Positions 49,899-59,415 are shown, counted from the stretch's first letter. The stretch: DNA of 64,000 nucleotides from JBBDYG01 sp040901765 (GCA_040901765.1 JBBDYG010000104.1:12754-76753), one strand, 5' to 3'. Notes: generated from the sequence alone by a model not told the origin. A program made the numbers and translations.

Positions 49899-52800
49899 TT
49901 ACTTGAGCGTCGTCAAATACTCAATCACATCCAAGAACTCCGCTGGCGAGACGGTGCTGCCTAAGTTCTCGGGCATGCTGCTTTGCTTCGTCTCGAACAC
50001 TTCGTCGATGTCGTCGTTTGCGAAGGTTTTCTGTTTGCCTTCCGGCAGAGCGAGCGTAAGCGAGTCTTCGGTGCGACTGATGACGAAGCCAACCTCGGTT
50101 AATCCATCCGCAGTCAGAACACTGGTGGTAACGTATTTTGGATCGACCTTCTTGCTCGGCTCGATGATCGATTCAATCAATTCGCGACGGGTGAGGCGTT
50201 TTCCCACGTCGGTGAGCGCAGGGCCAAATTCGTAACCCGTATCGCCCACTTTGTGACAAGTCGCGCAGATACGGCGGTGTACGGCCTGCCCGTTCCCGGC
50301 GTTGCCGGCAAGTTTCTCGAGCGCCTCATAGCCTTGATTACGGGCGTCGGCCGGCGCGTCGGGGTTAAGCATTAGTTTTAAGTGGCCTTGCGCTGCCAGC
50401 CCGGGCCGCTGGCGGGCGACGTAGTCGGCGACGAACTCCTGCGCCCGCGGATTGCCTGATGCCAACGCCCCCGCTTGGAACCCCTCGGCCCACACCGGTT
50501 CCAACGCGCCGATCGTGTGTTCGAGCGTGTACCGCAGCCATGAATCGAGCGGCCGTTCTAGCGCTACTAGCGCTGCGTCAACCGACTCCAAGGTGGGGAA
50601 AAAACTCAGGCCTCGAACCGCTTCGAGTCGAACGCGGGGATGTTCGTCGCGGACTTGCGCTTGCAGCATCTCGAACGCGCCACGCAGATATTCCCGTTCG
50701 TCGGCCGCCAGATGTGTTGCCGCCGCACGGGCTTGAAATGCTTTGGATTGGAGCACGCCTTCCAATAGTTCCGCATCGACGGCGTGATGGCCTTGCAATA
50801 CCCAGAGCGCTTCGCAGCGCAGGCGGTCGTACTCGGGATCCTCCGGATCAAGCTCGACGACCCATTTCTTGACCGCCGCGGCGACGACTGGAGTTGGCCG
50901 GTCGTGCAACTCGCGCCTTGCGCGATAGCGGGTTCGCGGTTCGTAGACTCTGAATTGCTCCAGTAACTCCGCTTCGCTTTTATCGTGTTGCGAAATCGAA
51001 TCCAGCAGCGGCCGCTCCTTGGCGACCAGCCTGTAAATGCGGCCATGAACATTGTCGCGGCTGGGGTCGCGTTGCGAATACTGCATGTGACCGATCAGCG
51101 CGTTGCACCAATCGCCAAACCACACCGCGCCGTCGGGACCGATCTGCGGATCGACCGGCCGGAAGTTTTTGTCGCTGCTAATCAACAGATTGTCGGGCAC
51201 TTCCTTCTTGTTTCCGCCTTCATCTTGCGCAGCTTGCATGAGCCGGTGGCCCTTGAAGCCGGAGCCATCGTCGTTGATGGCAAACCGCGGGATGCCATTC
51301 ATGTTAATCACACAGGCGTAAATGAACTGACCTTGCACGTCGTCGGGCAAATGGCGGGATAGAAGAAAATCGCTCCCCACCGCCGGCCGCATTCCTTGGT
51401 TGTTGAAGATCGGATCGACGCCGCGGCGACCGGAGAATTGGGCACCCGATAAGAGTGAATCCCAATGCTGGTTGGCGGTCGTGCCATCGCCGACGATCCC
51501 CTGGCCCCACGAATCGAACACGTAACACCAGGGATTTCCGTAGCCCGGCGTCATGAAGTGCCGCACCTTGAAGGTCCGCGGATCGAGAACATGCGCACCC
51601 GGTGTGTCCTGATGGCGATACGGTCCCCACGGCGTTTCGACCGTGGTGCTCATGGCGACTCCTTCGAGCATGTGGAGCAAACCGCCGTGCGACCACTCGT
51701 AGGCGCCGATCGTGTGATGGGTGTCGTCGCTCGCCCAACCATCGAATACGTGCTCGACCACGTCGGCGCGGTCGTCGCCGTCGGTGTCCTTGAGCCAGAT
51801 CAGCCTTGGCTGGTCGGTAACCAGTACGCCGCCGTTGTAGAATTCAAAGCCGGCTGGGCAGTGGAGCTTGTCGTAAAAGACCTTGCATTTGTCGGCCTTG
51901 CCGTCGTGGTCGGTGTCTTCAAGAATCAGCAGTCGATCGCTGGGCCGCGGGTTGCCTGGTTTCCATTGCGGGTACGTTGGCATGCAGCAGACCCACAACC
52001 GGCCGCGGTTATCGAAGCCGAGCTGATTCGGCTTGGTAAGCTCTGGAAATTCCCTCTCGCTGGCGAACGCCTGCACCTCGAAGCCGTCCGGCACCTGCAT
52101 CGTGGCGATGCATTCCTCGGGCGTTAGGTAACGCAGTTCTTCAGGTTCTGAGTACTTTTGCCCTGGGTTGCCAAACCGCGTTGTGGGAACGAAAAGCTCG
52201 CCGGTCTTGCTATCATTGGGCGGCCCGGGCGATTTGCCCTGGGCGAAATCCCACACGCGGCGGTCCCGGACGGCGGCCATAGCGCGAATCTTGGCGTACT
52301 CCAACGGAAATGTTTCCGTGTCCCAGGTTCGCCGCCCGCCGTAAACGTACCAACCGTTGAGCATCCGGTAATCTTGCTGATGAACCCATGATTTGTCGTT
52401 TACCGCCGCACGGAGCTGCTCGAACGATTCCGAGTCAACGTGGCCTGGGTTTGAACTGCCAAACAAGGCTCGGTCGAGCAGCAGCCCGACTTCACGATCG
52501 CCGGCTTCGTTTAAGTGGCAGCCGTTGATCGTAAACTGCATCCCCGGATCGCCGGCAAAGAGCGATTCGGTGGGCGTGAATAAATCGACGTAGGCCAGTT
52601 TCCGCGCAGCAGCAACTTCTTGCACAATCTTTGCATAGCGCCGAAGTTGTTCATTCCGCGGGTCGGAATCAGGCCACAGCGGATTGCCGGTCGCTTCCCA
52701 CGCAATCGGCGACACCAGAACAAACCGCGGCGCCGCGCCCGAGTCGTCTCGCGGGTATCGCTGAATCATGTCGTCGAGATACTTTTCATACGCCTCGCGA

Positions 52801-54119
52801 AACGCCGCTTCCCCATCGGCTCCTGAAAACGACTCGTTGAAGCCAAAGAAGCAGACAAACGTGTCGGGGCCGAACACCTGGAGCGGATCGTCGATCACGG
52901 TGTAGTTGCTCGGCCGCTGGCGGTTTTCGACCGCGTCGGCGGGCCGGGCGAAGTTGCGGACCACCAATTCTTGCTGCGGGAACCGGCTGTGAAGCAGCGC
53001 CTCAAAATGGCCGAACAGACTCATCCGCTCGGCAAGCGAGTTGCCCACCAGTGCGATGCGTTCGTTCTTGATGAATTGCAGCGGCAAGGCGCTGGCCGGC
53101 AGGGCGGGCGCAGAACTGGCAAGCGCGAAATCGGCCGGCTGGAGGCCCCGCTGAAAACCGTCGAAGCCATAGGCGGTTGGTTTGTACTCGCCGATGGTAT
53201 CGACGTTCGCTTTCTTCGGAACTTCTGCTTGCAGTCCCCAAAAGACAGCATTGACGACGAGTCGCCGTAGGCCTTCATCGTCCAGATCCGTGGCCGAACC
53301 CATCGTCGTGCAAAAAATGCGGTTCGTGTTGCCGGCCTCATTCTTTACTTCGCGCGTCCAGGCGACGGGCATCATCGGCTCGTTGACATCCTGCTGCTGG
53401 CCGTCGCTCGCGCGGGTTTTCGCATAGCTGGCCGGAGTGGCATCGGGCGTCATGCCAGACAGCACCTGACCTCGGAGGAGGATAGTCGCATCCTCTGGCG
53501 GATAAGCTTCGTAGACATCGGTGTCGCCGAAGACATCGGTGACACCGCGCAGAATCGGATCGTCTTTCGCGGCCGACTCGATAACACCCCGCGTGGCCTC
53601 AGCCTTATGTTTACCCCAGTGGCTCACCCACTCTTCACCGAGCACTTCTTCGCCAAAGCGATTCAATTCTTGATAGGGGCTTCCTTCCGGAAACGAAAAC
53701 GGATGCGTGCTCGTGCGCAGCGCGATGATTGGCTTGCCGGCCGCATGAGCTTTCACAAATCGGTCAATTGCCTCACCGGACCACGCGCGGAAGCGGAGCG
53801 CCATCACGATCGCGTCCGCCGAATCGAGGGCCTCGCTCCCCGGAAGTGACTCGCGATTATTCGGATCAATCTCGCCGGACTGCGGATCGATCGCAAACAA
53901 CACCGTGCATCGGAACCCATGCCGCTGGCTGAGAATCTTGGCCAGCATGGGCAGTGCTTCTTCGGAGCGGTACTCTTCGTCGCCAGAGAGAAACACAATG
54001 TGTTTACCTTGGCCTGGTCCATTTCCGCCGGGGTAAGTGACCCACTGCTGGCCATCGCCGGCGTAAGCGTACGAACCGAAACAGAACGCAATGGAAAGTA
54101 ATGGAAAAAGACGTTGCAT
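49899..54119 (-). CDS. Giant exported fusion: ThuA-like, SGNH hydrolase, PVC heme protein, HEAT, cytochrome c
   Basis: 1406 residues with a signal peptide (FPLLSIAFCFGSYAYA). Domains in order: ThuA-like glutamine-amidotransferase fold (about 35-310: HIVFLSGDEEYRSEEALPML; PIIALRTSTHPF). SGNH/GDSL-like (about 355-580: IALVGNSLAERMSLFGHFE; VCFFGFNESFSG; NGCHLNEAG). PVC-type beta-propeller (about 690-1080: GFEVQAFASEREFPELTKPN; FDNRGRLWVC). HEAT-like helices (about 1090-1265). C-terminal c-type heme domain with CATCHKVG near 1285 and SIIEPSKKVDPKYVT. Probably acts on carbohydrate esters and passes electrons in the periplasm. Domain count is high even for the PVC family. Confidence 0.9.
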   Translation of the reverse strand: MQRLFPLLSIAFCFGSYAYAGDGQQWVTYPGGNGPGQGKHIVFLSGDEEYRSEEALPMLAKILSQRHGFRCTVLFAIDPQSGEIDPNNRESLPGSEALDSADAIVMALRFRAWSGEAIDRFVKAHAAGKPIIALRTSTHPFSFPEGSPYQELNRFGEEVLGEEWVSHWGKHKAEATRGVIESAAKDDPILRGVTDVFGDTDVYEAYPPEDATILLRGQVLSGMTPDATPASYAKTRASDGQQQDVNEPMMPVAWTREVKNEAGNTNRIFCTTMGSATDLDDEGLRRLVVNAVFWGLQAEVPKKANVDTIGEYKPTAYGFDGFQRGLQPADFALASSAPALPASALPLQFIKNERIALVGNSLAERMSLFGHFEALLHSRFPQQELVVRNFARPADAVENRQRPSNYTVIDDPLQVFGPDTFVCFFGFNESFSGADGEAAFREAYEKYLDDMIQRYPRDDSGAAPRFVLVSPIAWEATGNPLWPDSDPRNEQLRRYAKIVQEVAAARKLAYVDLFTPTESLFAGDPGMQFTINGCHLNEAGDREVGLLLDRALFGSSNPGHVDSESFEQLRAAVNDKSWVHQQDYRMLNGWYVYGGRRTWDTETFPLEYAKIRAMAAVRDRRVWDFAQGKSPGPPNDSKTGELFVPTTRFGNPGQKYSEPEELRYLTPEECIATMQVPDGFEVQAFASEREFPELTKPNQLGFDNRGRLWVCCMPTYPQWKPGNPRPSDRLLILEDTDHDGKADKCKVFYDKLHCPAGFEFYNGGVLVTDQPRLIWLKDTDGDDRADVVEHVFDGWASDDTHHTIGAYEWSHGGLLHMLEGVAMSTTVETPWGPYRHQDTPGAHVLDPRTFKVRHFMTPGYGNPWCYVFDSWGQGIVGDGTTANQHWDSLLSGAQFSGRRGVDPIFNNQGMRPAVGSDFLLSRHLPDDVQGQFIYACVINMNGIPRFAINDDGSGFKGHRLMQAAQDEGGNKKEVPDNLLISSDKNFRPVDPQIGPDGAVWFGDWCNALIGHMQYSQRDPSRDNVHGRIYRLVAKERPLLDSISQHDKSEAELLEQFRVYEPRTRYRARRELHDRPTPVVAAAVKKWVVELDPEDPEYDRLRCEALWVLQGHHAVDAELLEGVLQSKAFQARAAATHLAADEREYLRGAFEMLQAQVRDEHPRVRLEAVRGLSFFPTLESVDAALVALERPLDSWLRYTLEHTIGALEPVWAEGFQAGALASGNPRAQEFVADYVARQRPGLAAQGHLKLMLNPDAPADARNQGYEALEKLAGNAGNGQAVHRRICATCHKVGDTGYEFGPALTDVGKRLTRRELIESIIEPSKKVDPKYVTTSVLTADGLTEVGFVISRTEDSLTLALPEGKQKTFANDDIDEVFETKQSSMPENLGSTVSPAEFLDVIEYLTTLK

Positions 54120-54286
54120 ATGACCTCGCTGCTGCCTTGAATCGTGTGGTCCAATAAGCGACCCCTCATTCTAACGAGAATCGCAACCGAAGTCTCCCTG
54201 TTGTCGCGGCGATCCGGTAAACTCATCCCTGTGGCATATTCATTGGCGCCGCGGGGGCCGGTCGATTTCACGGCGGGTGGTGGAAC

Positions 54287-55777
54287 ATGACTTATTTATT
54301 AGCGCTCGATCAGGGCACGACTTCCTCCCGGGCGATTCTCTTCGATGAGCCGGGGTCGGTCGTCACCATCAAGCAGCGGGAGTTTCAGCAGCATTACCCG
54401 CAGCCCGGCTGGGTCGAGCATGATGCCACCGAAATCTGGGAGAGCCAACTCGCGGTCACCGAAGAGTTGTGTGCCGAGCGCAAGCTCAAGCCGAGCGATG
54501 TAGCGGCAATCGGCATCACCAATCAACGCGAGACCGCCGTGGTCTGGGAGCGCGCGACGGGAAAGCCAATTCATCGGGCCATCGTCTGGCAAGATCGCCG
54601 CACGGCCGGCAAATGCGCCGAACTCCGCGCCGCGGGGCGCGAGCCGATGATTCGCGACAAGACCGGCCTGTTGTTTGATCCTTATTTCAGTGGCACGAAG
54701 TTCGCCTGGATCTTGGAGCACGTTCCGGGAGCGCGACTCAAGGCGGAGTCGGGCGAACTGGCGTGCGGCACGATCGACTCGTGGCTGCTCTACAACCTCA
54801 CCGGCGGCCAGCTTCACGTCACCGATGTTTCCAATGCGTCGCGCACTTTGCTCTTGAACATTCATACGTGCCAGTGGGACGATGAGTTGCTCGAATGCTT
54901 GGGTGTGCCCCGCGCGATGTTGCCCGAGGTGCGTTCGTCGAGCGAAGTCTACGGCGAAGTGTCGGCCAGCGCGGCGCTCAACGGCGTGCCACTCGCGGGC
55001 ATCGCGGGCGATCAGCAAGCAGCGCTGTTTGGCCAGGCTTGTTATGAGCGCGGGGCGGCGAAGAACACCTACGGCACGGGCTGCTTCGCGCTCGTGAACA
55101 CGGGCGAGCAGGCAGTCGCGTCGCAGCACAAGCTGCTGACGACCGTCGCCTGGCGAATCGGCAATCAAACCGAGTACGCGCTGGAAGGGAGCGTATTCGT
55201 CGGCGGGGCGGTGGTGCGTTGGTTGCGCGATGAGCTGAAGCTGATTAAGTCGTCGGAGGAAGTCGAGCAGCTTGCGGCGTCGGTGCCCGACAGCGGCGGA
55301 GTCTATTTGGTGCCAGCATTCGCAGGCCTCGGAGCGCCCTATTGGGATCCGTATGCCCGCGGGACGATTGTTGGCATGACGCTTGGCACGTCAAACGCCC
55401 ATCTGGCGCGGGCGGCGGTCGATAGCATCGCCCTGCAAACGGCCGATTTGATTGACGCCATGCGGCTCGATTCGGGCAGCCCCATCGCCGAACTGCGCGT
55501 CGATGGCGGCGCCAGCGTGAACGACGCGATGCTCCAGTTCCAAGCCGACATTTTGCAGGTGCCCGTTGTGCGGCCAAAAGTAACCGAGACGACGGCGCTC
55601 GGGGCGGCGTACCTGGCCGGGCTGGCGGCCGGCGTATGGAAGAGCCGCGACGAGATCGCCCGCAAATGGCAAGTCGATCGCCGATTCGAGCCGCAGATGC
55701 CGGCCGATCAGGCGGCAACGATTCGTGCCCGCTGGGAACAAGCCGTCGAGCGCGCGAAGAATTGGGCGCAACCGTAG
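54287..55777 (+). CDS. glpK: Glycerol kinase
   Basis: 496 residues, full length. ATP-dependent phosphorylation of glycerol to sn-glycerol-3-phosphate in the cytoplasm. FGGY-family motifs: LLALDQGTTSSRAILFD at the N terminus, ITNQRETAVVWERATGKPIH near residue 80-97, IVWQDRRTAGKC near 100, LAGIAGDQQAALFGQACY near 240, NTYGTGCF near 262, and GGASVNDAMLQFQADIL near 405-420. The glycerol channel gene glpF follows 158 bp downstream, so the two form an uptake module. Confidence 0.96.
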   Translation: MTYLLALDQGTTSSRAILFDEPGSVVTIKQREFQQHYPQPGWVEHDATEIWESQLAVTEELCAERKLKPSDVAAIGITNQRETAVVWERATGKPIHRAIVWQDRRTAGKCAELRAAGREPMIRDKTGLLFDPYFSGTKFAWILEHVPGARLKAESGELACGTIDSWLLYNLTGGQLHVTDVSNASRTLLLNIHTCQWDDELLECLGVPRAMLPEVRSSSEVYGEVSASAALNGVPLAGIAGDQQAALFGQACYERGAAKNTYGTGCFALVNTGEQAVASQHKLLTTVAWRIGNQTEYALEGSVFVGGAVVRWLRDELKLIKSSEEVEQLAASVPDSGGVYLVPAFAGLGAPYWDPYARGTIVGMTLGTSNAHLARAAVDSIALQTADLIDAMRLDSGSPIAELRVDGGASVNDAMLQFQADILQVPVVRPKVTETTALGAAYLAGLAAGVWKSRDEIARKWQVDRRFEPQMPADQAATIRARWEQAVERAKNWAQP

Positions 55778-55794
55778 TCAAGGCAAAGGGATTG

Positions 55795-55903
55795 CACCAC
55801 GAGGGCACGGAGGACACTGAGAATCAAAGGCCCGGAAGTAAATTGGGCGTTAACTAGTTTCGATCGACGAGTATTCGCCGTGTTCTCCGTGCCGCCGTGG
55901 TAA
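55795..55903. repeat. ACCACGGAG-type inverted repeat between glpK and glpF
   Basis: Left arm 55795-55825 (CACCACGAGGGCACGGAGGA) and right arm 55871-55903 (reverse complement type, CCGTGTTCTCCGTG...CCGTGGTAA), imperfect. Same family as 21411-21640. Confidence 0.65.
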
Positions 55904-55935
55904 GAAATTCGACTTGATTCGACATAGGGATAGCT

Positions 55936-56688
55936 ATGCAGAATTATCTGGCGGAGTTTGTGGGGACGCTGTTGCTCGTGCTGTTAGGTGACGGCGTCGT
56001 GGCCAATGTGGTGCTGGAACGCACCAAAGGGTATGGCGCGGGTTGGATCGTCGTCACCTTCGGTTGGGCGATGGCCGTGTATGTTGCCGTGTGGTGCATA
56101 GGCCCGTTCGGAAGCGGGGCGCACATCAACCCGGCGGTGACGCTCGGACTCGCGGCCGCGGGCGATTTTGATTGGGCCGATGTGCCCGGATACATCGTCG
56201 CGCAGGTTCTCGGAGGGTTTTTCGGCGCAGTCCTTGTCTATCTGGTGTATCGCGACCATTTCGCCATCACGAAAGATCGCGATGCGAAGCTCGGCACGTT
56301 CTGCACCGGCCCCGCGATCCAAAATTCCGTGAATAATTTTCTCAGCGAAGCAATCGGGACCGCCGTCCTTGTGCTTGCCGTGCTCATTGCCGTCTCGCCG
56401 GGTGAACCGATCGGCAACATCGACGCCTCGATGCGGGCCGGGCTGGCGACGCTCGGAGCGCTGCAGGTCGGGTTCGTGGTGCTCGCGATCGGCCTCTGCC
56501 TCGGCGGCACGACGGGCTACGCAATCAACCCCGCCCGCGATTTCGGCCCCCGGCTAGCACACTTCCTCCTCCCCATCCCCGGCAAGCGCGACAGCGACTG
56601 GGGCTACGCCTGGATTCCCATCGCCGGACCGCTGTTGGGGGCGCTATTGGCGGTAGCCGTGTGGCGGGGGTTGATGGCGGGAGTTTAG
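55936..56688 (+). CDS. glpF: Glycerol uptake facilitator (aquaglyceroporin)
   Basis: 250 residues, six membrane helices plus two half-helices. NPA boxes: GAHINPAVTLG near residue 65-75 and YAINPARDFGPR near 195-206; the Asp after the second NPAR is typical of glycerol channels. Passive glycerol diffusion across the inner membrane, with GlpK trapping the product. The last 38 codons (PGKRDSDWGYAWIPIAGPLL onwards) are duplicated with about 91% identity at 58198-58311. Confidence 0.94.
   Translation: MQNYLAEFVGTLLLVLLGDGVVANVVLERTKGYGAGWIVVTFGWAMAVYVAVWCIGPFGSGAHINPAVTLGLAAAGDFDWADVPGYIVAQVLGGFFGAVLVYLVYRDHFAITKDRDAKLGTFCTGPAIQNSVNNFLSEAIGTAVLVLAVLIAVSPGEPIGNIDASMRAGLATLGALQVGFVVLAIGLCLGGTTGYAINPARDFGPRLAHFLLPIPGKRDSDWGYAWIPIAGPLLGALLAVAVWRGLMAGV
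56575..56688 (+). repeat. 114-bp direct repeat, copy in glpF
   Basis: Identical in length and without indels to 58198-58311, with about ten substitutions. It covers the glpF 3' end up to and including the stop codon. The two copies start 1623 bp apart. Confidence 0.9.
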
Positions 56689-56999
56689 CGCGCTGGTGAG
56701 CGATCTGTGCCATGCCTCTTAACGCCGGACCAAGGAAGGCCGCAGGAATCAGCTTTGTCAACGGTTTACCGCAAAGTGGCGTTTTTCCCGGTGAATATTC
56801 AGCTTTGTCACTTCTAATTCTAGAGACAAAGCTGGCCGCGGCAAGCCAAGTGGGTGGAACTTGCGGCCTTCCCATTCGCCAAAACCCTGACGTTCATGTT
56901 GCCGCGCTAGGCTTACGGACACTGTGTGTTGAGAATGCTGGAAATCGATAATCGACTGGGGGTATGTCGCAAATCCGCTTTACCCGAAAGGTCGGGATC
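56689..56999. promoter_or_regulatory. Leader region of the inserted gene with repeated TCAGCTTTGTCA
   Basis: TCAGCTTTGTCA occurs at 56749-56760 and 56799-56810. The second copy forms a perfect 10-bp stem CAGCTTTGTC / GACAAAGCTG with 56825-56834. No reading frame is convincing. Possible operator or attenuator of the downstream gene, or a recombination site of the insert. Confidence 0.5.
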
Positions 57000-58172
57000 A
57001 TGAATCGTCGAATCTTCTTGTCACGTGGTGTGTTGACGGGAGTTGCGCTGGGCGCGGTGAATCTTGCGAGCGCTGGCGCCGGTAATTCCAACGACCCCAA
57101 TAAAGCGAGCAAGGCGATATTGTTCACAGGAGACGGTGTCAGTCTCACGCCTGGGGAATACACCACGCGGCTGATCGAGGAAATCCAACGCCGAACAATC
57201 GCGCCCGACAATTACTCTCGCCACGGGGTGGTTGAGGAGCTGGAAATGTCCTTCGCCAGGGAGCTTGGGAAACAGCGAGCGATTTATCTGCCTACCGGTA
57301 CCATGGCGAACCACCTTGCCATGCGGTGCTTGACCCAGCCCAACAACCAGGCTCAGCGAGCGATCGTGCCTGCCGAATGCCATCTCTACAACGACTCGGG
57401 CGATTGTGCTCAGCAGCTTAGCGGGATCAATCTGGTACCCCTGTCTAAGGGGAAGGCCTGCTTTACCCTGGAGGAGCTTCGGTCAACGCTCGAGGGGTTT
57501 CAATCAAACCGTGTTGCCACTCCGGTCAAAGCCATTCTCATCGAGTCGCCGGTTCGACGGAGAGACGGCGAACTAGTTCCCTTCGAGCAATTGAAAGCTA
57601 TCACCAGTTTCGCCAAGGAAAACAACATCAAAACGCACCTCGACGGCGCTCGGTTGTACATCGCCTCGGCGTACACCGGCGTCTCGCCCAAAACTTACGC
57701 GGGCCTCTTTGACACGGTGTTCGTCTCCTTGAATAAGTACTTTAATGCGGGCTCGGGCGCAATCTTAGCGGGCAGCGAGGAGGTGATCGATGGCTTGTAC
57801 CATACCAGGCGGATGCTCGGCGGAAGCCTCTCCCAGGTGTGGCCCTTCGCGGCGATGGCGCTGGCTTACAAGAAAGACTTCATCCAGCGTCTAAAAAACG
57901 CGATTACCATTTCAGAAAAGCTGATCGCTAATCTGACAGCCTCCGGTCTATTCGCTGTTCGGCGGATTCCCAACGGCTCTAACATTTTTGCATTCACACC
58001 CAAGACCGCCGACGCTACCCGCTTTCGGAAAAGGCTTGCCGAGCGAAGCATTAAGATCTACGAACCAGATTTGGGATCTGGCGAGTTCCTCGTGCGAGTC
58101 AATGAAACGCTGAATCGTACCGATGCAGAAACGCTGAGTCAGTTGTTCCTGGAGGCAGCGAAGGGGGACTGA
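57000..58172 (+). CDS. Exported PLP-dependent beta-eliminating lyase (threonine-aldolase-like)
   Basis: 390 residues from ATG 57000. The N terminus MNRRIFLSRGVLTGVALGAV has a twin-arginine motif and hydrophobic stretch, unusual for this family. The body is fold-type I PLP: YLPTGTMANHLAM near residue 90-105, AECHLYND near 122, THLDGARLYIASAY near 212-225 and the PLP lysine in FVSLNKYFNAGSGAILAG near 245. The family includes low-specificity threonine aldolase and tryptophanase-type lyases. Tat export would let it fold with PLP first. It is flanked by two copies of the glpF 3' end, so it is an acquired gene. Confidence 0.82.
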   Translation: MNRRIFLSRGVLTGVALGAVNLASAGAGNSNDPNKASKAILFTGDGVSLTPGEYTTRLIEEIQRRTIAPDNYSRHGVVEELEMSFARELGKQRAIYLPTGTMANHLAMRCLTQPNNQAQRAIVPAECHLYNDSGDCAQQLSGINLVPLSKGKACFTLEELRSTLEGFQSNRVATPVKAILIESPVRRRDGELVPFEQLKAITSFAKENNIKTHLDGARLYIASAYTGVSPKTYAGLFDTVFVSLNKYFNAGSGAILAGSEEVIDGLYHTRRMLGGSLSQVWPFAAMALAYKKDFIQRLKNAITISEKLIANLTASGLFAVRRIPNGSNIFAFTPKTADATRFRKRLAERSIKIYEPDLGSGEFLVRVNETLNRTDAETLSQLFLEAAKGD

Positions 58173-58197
58173 AGGCACGTTCGAATTCGAGCTCACG

Positions 58198-58311
58198 ATC
58201 CCCGGCAAGCGCGACAGCGACTGGGGCTACGCCTGGATACCCATCGCCGGACCGCTGGTGGGGGCGCTGCTGTCGGTCGTCGTGTGGCGGGAGTTGAAGG
58301 CGGGAGTTTAG
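58198..58311 (+). pseudogene. Duplicated 3' end of glpF
   Basis: Encodes PGKRDSDWGYAWIPIAGPLV and the rest of a GlpF C terminus with a stop, but has no start. Most of the roughly ten differences from the intact glpF end are conservative (LLGALLAV to VGALLSVV), as if from a related allele. It marks the far side of the inserted threonine-aldolase-like gene. Confidence 0.9.
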
Positions 58312-58318
58312 TTTTGCG

Positions 58319-59269
58319 ATGAACAATTGGCGAACTGATATGAGCAAGAGCGCAGCCATAGAACTGAGGTCAGCCGATGCAAGTCGGCGTCGGCGCTGGG
58401 CGCGACGGCTGTTGTATTTGTTTGTGATTCTGCTTATCTCATTCATCGGCCTCGCGGTGCTCTCGTGGCGTGTTGGCGGACAGCTTATCGCACCGGCTCC
58501 ACGAACCGTGGGGCCGGCGCCGGCCGATTTTCCCTGCAAAAATGTCTCCATTCGCAGTGAAAGCGGTTCGACTCTCGCTGGCTGGTTCGCCGTGCCCGAA
58601 AACCCGCGTGGCGTGGTCGTGCTTTTGCATGGCATCCGCAGTACACGATTGAGCATGCTCCAGCGGGCGCGGCAATTGTATGCGGCTCGATACGCGGTTC
58701 TACTGGTCGATTTCCAATCGCACGGGGAAAGCCCCGGAGAATGCATCACGCTCGGGCACTTGGAAGCACGCGACGCGCGTGCTGCGGTTGAGTTTGCGCG
58801 GACGCAGTGCAATGACTTGCCGATTGCGGTGGTCGGCAAATCGCTCGGCGGGGCCGCGGCGCTGATAGCTTCGCCGCTCAACATCGACGCGCTAGTTATT
58901 GAGAGCGTCTATCCGACAATCGAAGAAGCTACCAGCAACCGACTGCAAATGCGACTCGGTTCCCTGGCGCCTTTTGCCATGCCGTTGCTGTCCTGCCAGT
59001 TGGGCCTGCGACTGGGAATCGGCGTGGGCGACTTGCAACCGATCGGCCGAATTAAAGAAGTCGGCTGCCCCATCTTGGTAATCAGCGGCTGCGAGGATCG
59101 CCACACGACGATGCCTGAAACCAAACGGCTGTTCGGTGCCGCTCGGGAACCGAAGCAACTGTTGTTGATGGAAGGCGCCGCTCACCAAGATCTCGAGCGA
59201 TTCGATCCGACGAAATATCAGAATGTCGTCCTCGAGTTTCTCGATACATTTCTAGATCGTTCCGAGTAG
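58319..59269 (+). CDS. Alpha/beta hydrolase with membrane anchor
   Basis: 316 residues. One N-terminal membrane helix (LLYLFVILLISFIGLAVLSW) after a basic segment. Hydrolase core: VVLLHGIRSTRLSMLQRARQ near residue 100 (oxyanion region), nucleophile elbow VVGKSLGGAAAL near 168-178 (Gly-Lys-Ser-Leu-Gly), acid near ISGCEDRHTTMPET, and His in GAAHQDLERFD near 292. Probably an esterase or peptidase facing the periplasm. An alternative start is Met8. Confidence 0.85.
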   Translation: MNNWRTDMSKSAAIELRSADASRRRRWARRLLYLFVILLISFIGLAVLSWRVGGQLIAPAPRTVGPAPADFPCKNVSIRSESGSTLAGWFAVPENPRGVVVLLHGIRSTRLSMLQRARQLYAARYAVLLVDFQSHGESPGECITLGHLEARDARAAVEFARTQCNDLPIAVVGKSLGGAAALIASPLNIDALVIESVYPTIEEATSNRLQMRLGSLAPFAMPLLSCQLGLRLGIGVGDLQPIGRIKEVGCPILVISGCEDRHTTMPETKRLFGAAREPKQLLLMEGAAHQDLERFDPTKYQNVVLEFLDTFLDRSE

Positions 59270-59322
59270 CTGGTTCGACGACGACTGGAGCGCACCAGGT
59301 TTTAACGCGTGAAGGAAGCGGA

Positions 59323-59415
59323 CTGCCGGCGATCAGCTTTGCCACGCATGCGCCAGAACCCCCTATTTTTATCGAGGATTGCCAGAATGCCACGTTCTGG
59401 GGCGGTGGCAATCAA
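59323..59415 (-). repeat. GGATTGCCAC dispersed repeat, minus-strand copy
   Basis: Reverse-complement partner of 36012-36108, about 85% identical over 80 bp, including GTGGCAAAGCTGA and TAAAAATAGGG. It lies in the gap after the hydrolase gene. Confidence 0.75.
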
